Shown in pieces: positions 6,140 to 10,133 of a DNA stretch of 10,133 nt (position 1 is its first letter; every line of letters begins with the position of its first letter). The translations under genes and the position numbers were made by a program. Source of the DNA: Bacteroidota bacterium (GTDB lineage: Bacteria; Bacteroidota; Rhodothermia; Rhodothermales; UBA10348); the NCBI GenBank assembly GCA_022571135.1, contig JACZYK010000074.1, positions 1 to 10,133 on the forward strand, in the 5' to 3' direction. The notes under the pieces are model-generated. The model made no database searches and was not told the DNA's origin. It saw nothing but the letters and a program-made list of their open reading frames with translations.

Positions 6140-9091
6140 TTACTCTTCCGAAGGAACGTCTTCCTCCTCGTCATCGAATTCATCTCCGTTATCCGAAACG
6201 TCGTCGCTGACTAGGGCATCCAGGTCCACGAGTTTCGAGGGTTCGGTGGACGCGCGCGACCGCGACAGTGCTTCGGCCATGTACTTTCCCGTATAGGTAC
6301 CGGATTCGACCAGTTCCTCAGGAGTCCCGGCAAAAAGAATATGCCCGCCGGCCTCTCCTCCGTCCGGTCCCAGGTCGATGATGTGGTCGGCAACCTTGAG
6401 CACGTCCATATTGTGCTCTGTCACGAGAATCGTATTTCCTTTCTCGACGAGCGCCTGCAGGACCGAAAGCAGCTGCCGGATGTCTTCAAAATGCAGTCCA
6501 GTGGTCGGCTCGTCCAGAATGTACAGGGTTCGCCCCGTCCCCGGTCGGGATAGTTCTTTGGCGAGTTTCACACGCTGGGCTTCTCCTCCGGAAAGCGTCG
6601 TTGCCTGCTGTCCCAGTCGGATATAACCGAGTCCGACAGAGTGTAGGGTTCTCAGTTTTCGTTCAATACGCGGGACGTATTCGAAGAAGGTAAGGGCCTC
6701 CTCGACGCTCATTTCCAGAACATCAGCGATTGACTTGCCCTTGAAACGGACTTCCAGCGTCTCGGAATTGTACCGCCGCGACCGGCACGTTTCACAGGTA
6801 ACGTACACATCGGGAAGGAAATTCATCTCCAACTTCACGATGCCGGCACCCTTGCAGCTCTCGCATCGCCCACCCTTGACGTTGAAGGAAAAGCGTCCCG
6901 GCTTGTAGCCTCGGATTCGGGCCTCCGGCAACTGGGCGAAAATGTCCCTGATGTTTCCGAATAGCCCCGTATACGTCGCCGGATTGGAGCGGGGCGTCCG
7001 ACCGATCGGACTCTGATCGATGTCGATCACCTTGTCGACGTTCTCGAGGCCTTCGATAGAATCGTACGGCAGCGGCACCTGTTTAGCGTGATGGTAATGA
7101 TTGGCGAGAATGGGGAACAGGGTCTGGTTGACCAGACTGGATTTGCCGGATCCCGAGACGCCGGATATACAGGTAAACGTCCCCAGAGGAATCCGAAACG
7201 ATTCGCCTTTGAGATTATGTCCTCGCGGCCCCTTGAGTTCCAGTCTCAGACCGTTGCCCGCTCGCCTCACCGAGGGTACGGCGATTTGTTTGACACCCCG
7301 GAGATACGCCGTCGTCAGGCTCATGTGTCCATTCAATCTGAGTGGAAGATCCTCGGGCGCCGATGCTCCGATGACCTCGCCTCCCAGTTCTCCCGCGCCG
7401 GGTCCCAGGTCAACGACGAAATCCGCGGCTTCGATCATTTCCCGGTCGTGCTCGACGACAAGAACCGAGTTTTCCAGGTCGCGCAGCCTCTTGAGCGAGT
7501 CGATCAACCTGTTGTTGTCTCTGGGGTGAAGGCCGATCGAGGGCTCATCCAGCACATAGAGTACACCCGTCAACTGCGTGCCGATCTGGGTGGCGAGACG
7601 GATACGCTGGCTCTCTCCTCCCGAGAGGGATCGGGCCGACCGATCGAGGCTGAGATACCCAACGCCGACGTCCAGCAGAAAACCGACGCGTTCGTTGATT
7701 TCTTTTATGATCGGCTTCGCGATTATGCGTTGCCTGTCTGAAAATTTGACCTCGTCGAAGTAGGAGCGAAGGCCATTGAAGTCCATCGAGACCAGATCCG
7801 CAATGTTCTTTCCGTCGATACGGAAAGAGAGACTTTCCTTTTTCAGCCGCCCGCCACCGCAGCTGCGACACGGCATTTTGCGCATATAGGCCTCGGCCCA
7901 TTTCCTCGATGCAGCTGAAGAGGTGTGCTCGTAGGTATGCCAGACGTGACCATATACGCCGCTGTAGCGGTGCGTGTAGTTTACTTCCCGGTCTTTATAC
8001 CGATAGACGATATCGAATTGTTCGTCGCCCGCGCCTTCGAGCAAAACCGTCCTTGTTTCATCGGAAAGCTCCCCGAGCGGCGTGTCGAGGTCGAATCCAT
8101 AAACCCGGGCCACCGCTCTGACCTGGCTGAAGATCCAGATGTCGCGGGGTTTCCCCAATGGTGCGATACCTCCGTCGGCAATACTTTTTCCGGGATTCGG
8201 AATCACCAGTTCCGGATCGATCTCCTGCTTGCTTCCGAGTCCGTTGCAGTCCGGACAGGCTCCGTAGGGAGAGTTGAACGAAAACGTGTTCGGCGAGGGA
8301 TCGTCGTACGATATCCCGTCCTCTGCACAGAAAAGGTGTCGGCTGAACAGCCGGTCGCCTTTCTCGATGGGGCCATCAACAATCTCCGCGATGATCGTAC
8401 CGCTGCCCATACCCAGGGCGGTTTCCACGGACTGGCTGACCCGCGGTCGGATACCCTCCTTGATGACGATTCGGTCAACGACTACTTCGATGTCGTGAGT
8501 TTTGTACCGATCGAGCTTCAATCCCTTTTTGATTTCAGTTAGCTTGCCGTCGATGCGCACCCGCTGAAATCCCTGACGTCCGATCTGCTCGAATAGCTCG
8601 CGGTAATGTCCCTTTCGGCCCTTCACTACGGGCGAGAGCAGGATCACACGGGATCCTGCTGGCAGCGCCAGGATACCGTCGATGATCTCGTCATCCGACT
8701 GGCGGCGCATGACGGAACCGGATTCGTATGAGAAGGCGGTCGAAGCCCTGGCAAAAAGAAGGCGCAGGAAATCGTAGATCTCGGTGACCGTACCGACCGT
8801 CGATCGGGGATTCCGACTGACGGTTTTCTGCTCGATCGCGATGACGGGTGACAAGCCGTCTATGAAGTCGACGTCGGGGCGCTCCATCATCCCGAGAAAC
8901 TGCCGTGCGTACGGACTCAGGCTCTCCATATAGCGGCGCTGGCCCTCCGCATAGATCGTGTCGAAGGCCAGGGACGATTTGCCGGAGCCCGACAGCCCCG
9001 TGATTACTACCAGTCGATTCCTGGGGATATCCAGGTCGATATTTTTCAGATTGTGCTCTCGGGCACCGCGTATAATGATGCGTTCGTCCAT
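6140..9091 (-). CDS. uvrA: UvrABC excision nuclease subunit A
   Basis: Damage-recognition ATPase of nucleotide excision repair. The UvrA dimer loads UvrB on lesions, after which UvrC cuts. The 983 residues compare with about 940 in E. coli. Two ABC ATPase modules are visible. The first has Walker A GLSGSGKSS (32-40), signature LSGGE (489-493) and Walker B ending LDEP (514-517). The second has Walker A GVSGSGKSS (644-652), signature LSGGE (833-837) and Walker B ending LDEP (859-862). The C-terminal zinc finger is intact (Cys743, 746, 766, 769). In the first zinc module Cys279 and Cys282 are present, but the partner pair is reduced to Cys255 with Asp258. A further CxxC is at 408/411. The tail of about 25 residues is strongly acidic (around DEFDDEEEDVPSEE). 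ATG 9091 gives the canonical family N-terminus; no strong Shine-Dalgarno is seen. It stands alone on the minus strand with its own terminator. Confidence 0.99.
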   Translation of the reverse strand: MDERIIIRGAREHNLKNIDLDIPRNRLVVITGLSGSGKSSLAFDTIYAEGQRRYMESLSPYARQFLGMMERPDVDFIDGLSPVIAIEQKTVSRNPRSTVGTVTEIYDFLRLLFARASTAFSYESGSVMRRQSDDEIIDGILALPAGSRVILLSPVVKGRKGHYRELFEQIGRQGFQRVRIDGKLTEIKKGLKLDRYKTHDIEVVVDRIVIKEGIRPRVSQSVETALGMGSGTIIAEIVDGPIEKGDRLFSRHLFCAEDGISYDDPSPNTFSFNSPYGACPDCNGLGSKQEIDPELVIPNPGKSIADGGIAPLGKPRDIWIFSQVRAVARVYGFDLDTPLGELSDETRTVLLEGAGDEQFDIVYRYKDREVNYTHRYSGVYGHVWHTYEHTSSAASRKWAEAYMRKMPCRSCGGGRLKKESLSFRIDGKNIADLVSMDFNGLRSYFDEVKFSDRQRIIAKPIIKEINERVGFLLDVGVGYLSLDRSARSLSGGESQRIRLATQIGTQLTGVLYVLDEPSIGLHPRDNNRLIDSLKRLRDLENSVLVVEHDREMIEAADFVVDLGPGAGELGGEVIGASAPEDLPLRLNGHMSLTTAYLRGVKQIAVPSVRRAGNGLRLELKGPRGHNLKGESFRIPLGTFTCISGVSGSGKSSLVNQTLFPILANHYHHAKQVPLPYDSIEGLENVDKVIDIDQSPIGRTPRSNPATYTGLFGNIRDIFAQLPEARIRGYKPGRFSFNVKGGRCESCKGAGIVKLEMNFLPDVYVTCETCRSRRYNSETLEVRFKGKSIADVLEMSVEEALTFFEYVPRIERKLRTLHSVGLGYIRLGQQATTLSGGEAQRVKLAKELSRPGTGRTLYILDEPTTGLHFEDIRQLLSVLQALVEKGNTILVTEHNMDVLKVADHIIDLGPDGGEAGGHILFAGTPEELVESGTYTGKYMAEALSRSRASTEPSKLVDLDALVSDDVSDNGDEFDDEEEDVPSEE
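8637..8660. repeat. 9-bp inverted repeat inside uvrA
   Basis: AGCAGGATC and GATCCTGCT are perfect inverted copies with a 6-base loop. They lie inside the uvrA coding region, over the codons for residues around GSRVILLSPV. No T-tract follows on either strand, so it is not a terminator. It may be chance from codon choice. Confidence 0.5.
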
Positions 9092-9557
9092 ACCGGAGGC
9101 AACTTTCCCGCAGGTCGGGATAATTCGAATGAGCTTCCGCCGCTAATTCGATGCGAATGTCGAAACAGGAATGTCCCGATTCTTTTCTGGAATCGGGGGT
9201 TGATCCTGAATGGCACGCTGGAGCCAGTTTCCGACGAGCAACAGCGTGACGACTCCTATGCCTGTCCCGAGAACAGGATCCACGTCGAAGGCTTTCGCTA
9301 TGGCAGAGGGCCGGCATACCAGTAGTACGGTCCGACCGTCAGGCAGCCTGGAATTGGCGCGGCCGAAGTGAAAAACGCCTTCGAAATGGTCAGATTAAAC
9401 GGGGATGCCGAGAGCAAGATTACCGCGGGCATTCGTCGGTCGAGCTCGCAAAGCGTAGAAAATTCTACGATTCAGATAGTACAGAAGCTGCAGCGTCAGG
9501 AAATAGGCCTCCTCCCGGGACGCTCGAACCGCCAACTAGTACGTTGCTGCCGGCGTT
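9092..9557. other. Region between rpoZ and uvrA with no recognised gene
   Basis: These 466 bases hold no protein I recognise. On the minus strand one frame is open from 9535 (TTG, directly after a TAG) to 9143, apart from a single TAA at 9395-9397. The first part is 46 codons and includes EEAYFLTLQLLYYLNRR. The second is 83 codons including the stop; it has no ATG and contains a hydrophobic run GTGIGVVTLLLVGNWL that looks like a membrane helix. The codon-aligned frame on the plus strand is also mostly open, so each may simply mirror the other. The stretch could be a decayed membrane-protein gene, a short unrecognised gene or chance. No clear promoter or terminator is visible. Confidence 0.35.
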
Positions 9558-9860
9558 TTATATCTCTGTCTCCTCGGTCGGATCGCGGAAGTAAATCTCA
9601 CCCTGGACCATCTCTTCGACCGCCAATTCCGTCGGTTCCGGTTTATTTTCGAATTCGAGTGATACCCTCGCCTGTTCCTCCTGAAAACGGGGATCTTCCA
9701 GTTCCTGCTCGAAACCTTCGAAATAGGCCAGTTTTTCGTCGAGGTCCGATTTGGTGTTAACGGAGATCTGACGAGACCTCTTTGCGAGAATCGACACCGA
9801 CTGGTACAGGTTACCTGACAACTTTGCCAGCAGGTCCATATCAACCGTCTTGATAGACAT
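9558..9860 (-). CDS. rpoZ: DNA-directed RNA polymerase omega subunit
   Basis: Small subunit (100 residues) that binds the C-terminal part of the beta' subunit and helps polymerase assembly; it is the bacterial counterpart of Rpb6. The core omega motif is seen at NLYQSVSILAKRSRQIS (about residues 17-33), matching the family pattern N-x-[YF]-(x)4-hydrophobic-(x)2-[AS]-[KR]-R-[AS]-[RN]-Q. After a charged linker rich in Glu/Asp (about 38-70) comes the second conserved segment EPTELAVEEMVQGEIYFRDP, equivalent to the helix preceding the tail in other omegas. The longer linker and the GEIYFR ending are, as I recall, typical of Bacteroidota/Rhodothermota omega rather than the proteobacterial form. 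ATG 9860 is the natural start; only a weak purine stretch precedes it. The often-seen downstream neighbour coaBC is absent. An alternative reading as an unrelated acidic protein is unlikely. Confidence 0.85.
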   Translation of the reverse strand: MSIKTVDMDLLAKLSGNLYQSVSILAKRSRQISVNTKSDLDEKLAYFEGFEQELEDPRFQEEQARVSLEFENKPEPTELAVEEMVQGEIYFRDPTEETEI

Positions 9861-9979
9861 TTCGATGCGTGTGTTTTCAGATTATGATTTCTTGTCGAGG
9901 CGCGGACCGAAATTCGGGGCCTGTTTATTCCCTTCCAGGCGATTTCGGTTTTCTCGTTGCGGAATTTTAGAAAAAGCCC

Positions 9980-9985
9980 GAGGAG
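9980..9985 (+). promoter_or_regulatory. Possible ribosome binding site
   Basis: GAGGAG lies 5 bases before an ATG at 9991 on the plus strand. It is among the best-formed Shine-Dalgarno elements in the window. It only matters if the reading frame that follows is a real gene. Confidence 0.35.
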
Positions 9986-9990
9986 TGTGA

Positions 9991-10133
9991 ATGTTCCCCA
10001 TCTTAGCCTTCCCAACTCGAGTGCGGGCAAAGAAGGCCGTCCTCCATAGCGCAGACGCTCACCGTTACGGCAGCGAACCTGTTCGACGGGGATCACGAGC
10101 GCCGGCGCTCGCCTTGCGTAGAGCTATGAAGCG
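9991..10133 (+). CDS. Possible start of a gene running off the window (3' truncated)
   Basis: An ATG at 9991, preceded by GAGGAG with a 5-base spacer, opens a frame that has no stop for 47 codons up to the window end. It begins MFPILAFPTRVRAKKAVLHS and continues with an Arg/Ala-rich stretch. I do not recognise it. It would be divergent from rpoZ, with about 130 bases between the two starts. The arginine-rich composition is also what a non-coding frame in GC-rich DNA gives, so the call rests mainly on the ribosome binding site. A frame of this length is easily open by chance. Confidence 0.25.
   Translation, partial: MFPILAFPTRVRAKKAVLHSADAHRYGSEPVRRGSRAPALALRRAMK
10096..10111. repeat. 16-bp perfect palindrome
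   Basis: CGAGCGCCGGCGCTCG reads the same on both strands. It could form a short hairpin (6-bp stem, CCGG loop) or be a binding site for a dimeric protein. No T-tract follows on either strand, so it is a poor terminator. It lies inside the uncertain frame starting at 9991. Confidence 0.5.

Noticed and set aside
7088..7741. A 217-codon plus-strand frame inside uvrA.
   Set aside because: It is antisense to the conserved UvrA ATPase signature and Walker B region, which fully explains the sequence.
8691..9317. A 208-codon minus-strand frame beginning upstream of uvrA.
   Set aside because: Most of it overlaps the uvrA N-terminus in another frame, and the product is Arg/Ser-rich without any motif.
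9368..9760. A 130-codon plus-strand frame crossing the gap and rpoZ.
   Set aside because: Its second half is antisense to rpoZ and turns Arg/Pro/Ser-rich. The first half is the mirror frame of the interrupted minus-strand frame and was not separable as coding.
9536..10096. A 186-codon minus-strand frame spanning rpoZ and its upstream region.
   Set aside because: Its second half is rpoZ read out of frame, and the product is strongly Arg-rich. The part upstream of rpoZ shows no family resemblance and no ribosome binding site.

Overview
The window looks like an ordinary chromosomal stretch of a Gram-negative bacterium of the Bacteroidota/Rhodothermota/Balneolota (FCB) neighbourhood. Three things point there. 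The short minus-strand gene at 9558-9860 resembles the omega subunit of RNA polymerase found in that group. UvrA has the FCB-like wording of its family, including a degenerate first zinc knuckle. One protein has a probable twin-arginine signal and another a lipoprotein signal. The placement is inferred from recognised sequence style, not from a search. Base composition is moderately GC-rich throughout, and no transposase, integrase, tRNA, rRNA or CRISPR array is visible.

Layout, plus strand first. Bases 1-677 hold the C-terminal end of a multicopper oxidase whose start lies outside the window. Next comes a two-gene glycerol operon: glpK (752-2236), overlapped by 4 bases (GTGA) by glpD (2233-3792). 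After a 173-base gap comes a Tat-exported metallo-beta-lactamase-fold hydrolase (3966-4868). It is followed 40 bases later by a predicted lipoprotein with a concanavalin/DUF1080-like beta-sandwich domain (4909-5622).

From 5673 onward the recognised genes are on the minus strand, convergent with the first block: a 131-residue protein of unknown function (5673-6068), uvrA (6140-9091) and rpoZ (9558-9860). An intrinsic terminator at 6093-6118 separates uvrA from the unknown gene. The 466 bases between rpoZ and uvrA hold no recognisable gene, only an interrupted reading frame that may be a decayed gene or chance. The last 273 bases hold a 16-bp perfect palindrome and possibly the start of a plus-strand gene with a good ribosome binding site.

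How the genes work together: GlpK phosphorylates glycerol and GlpD oxidises the product to dihydroxyacetone phosphate while feeding electrons to the quinone pool, so the pair is a complete cytosol-to-membrane catabolic step. No glycerol channel gene (glpF) is present here. The two exported proteins may be co-transcribed, but their substrates cannot be read from sequence. UvrA (nucleotide excision repair) and RpoZ (transcription) are housekeeping genes. I found no convincing new system; the findings are modest.
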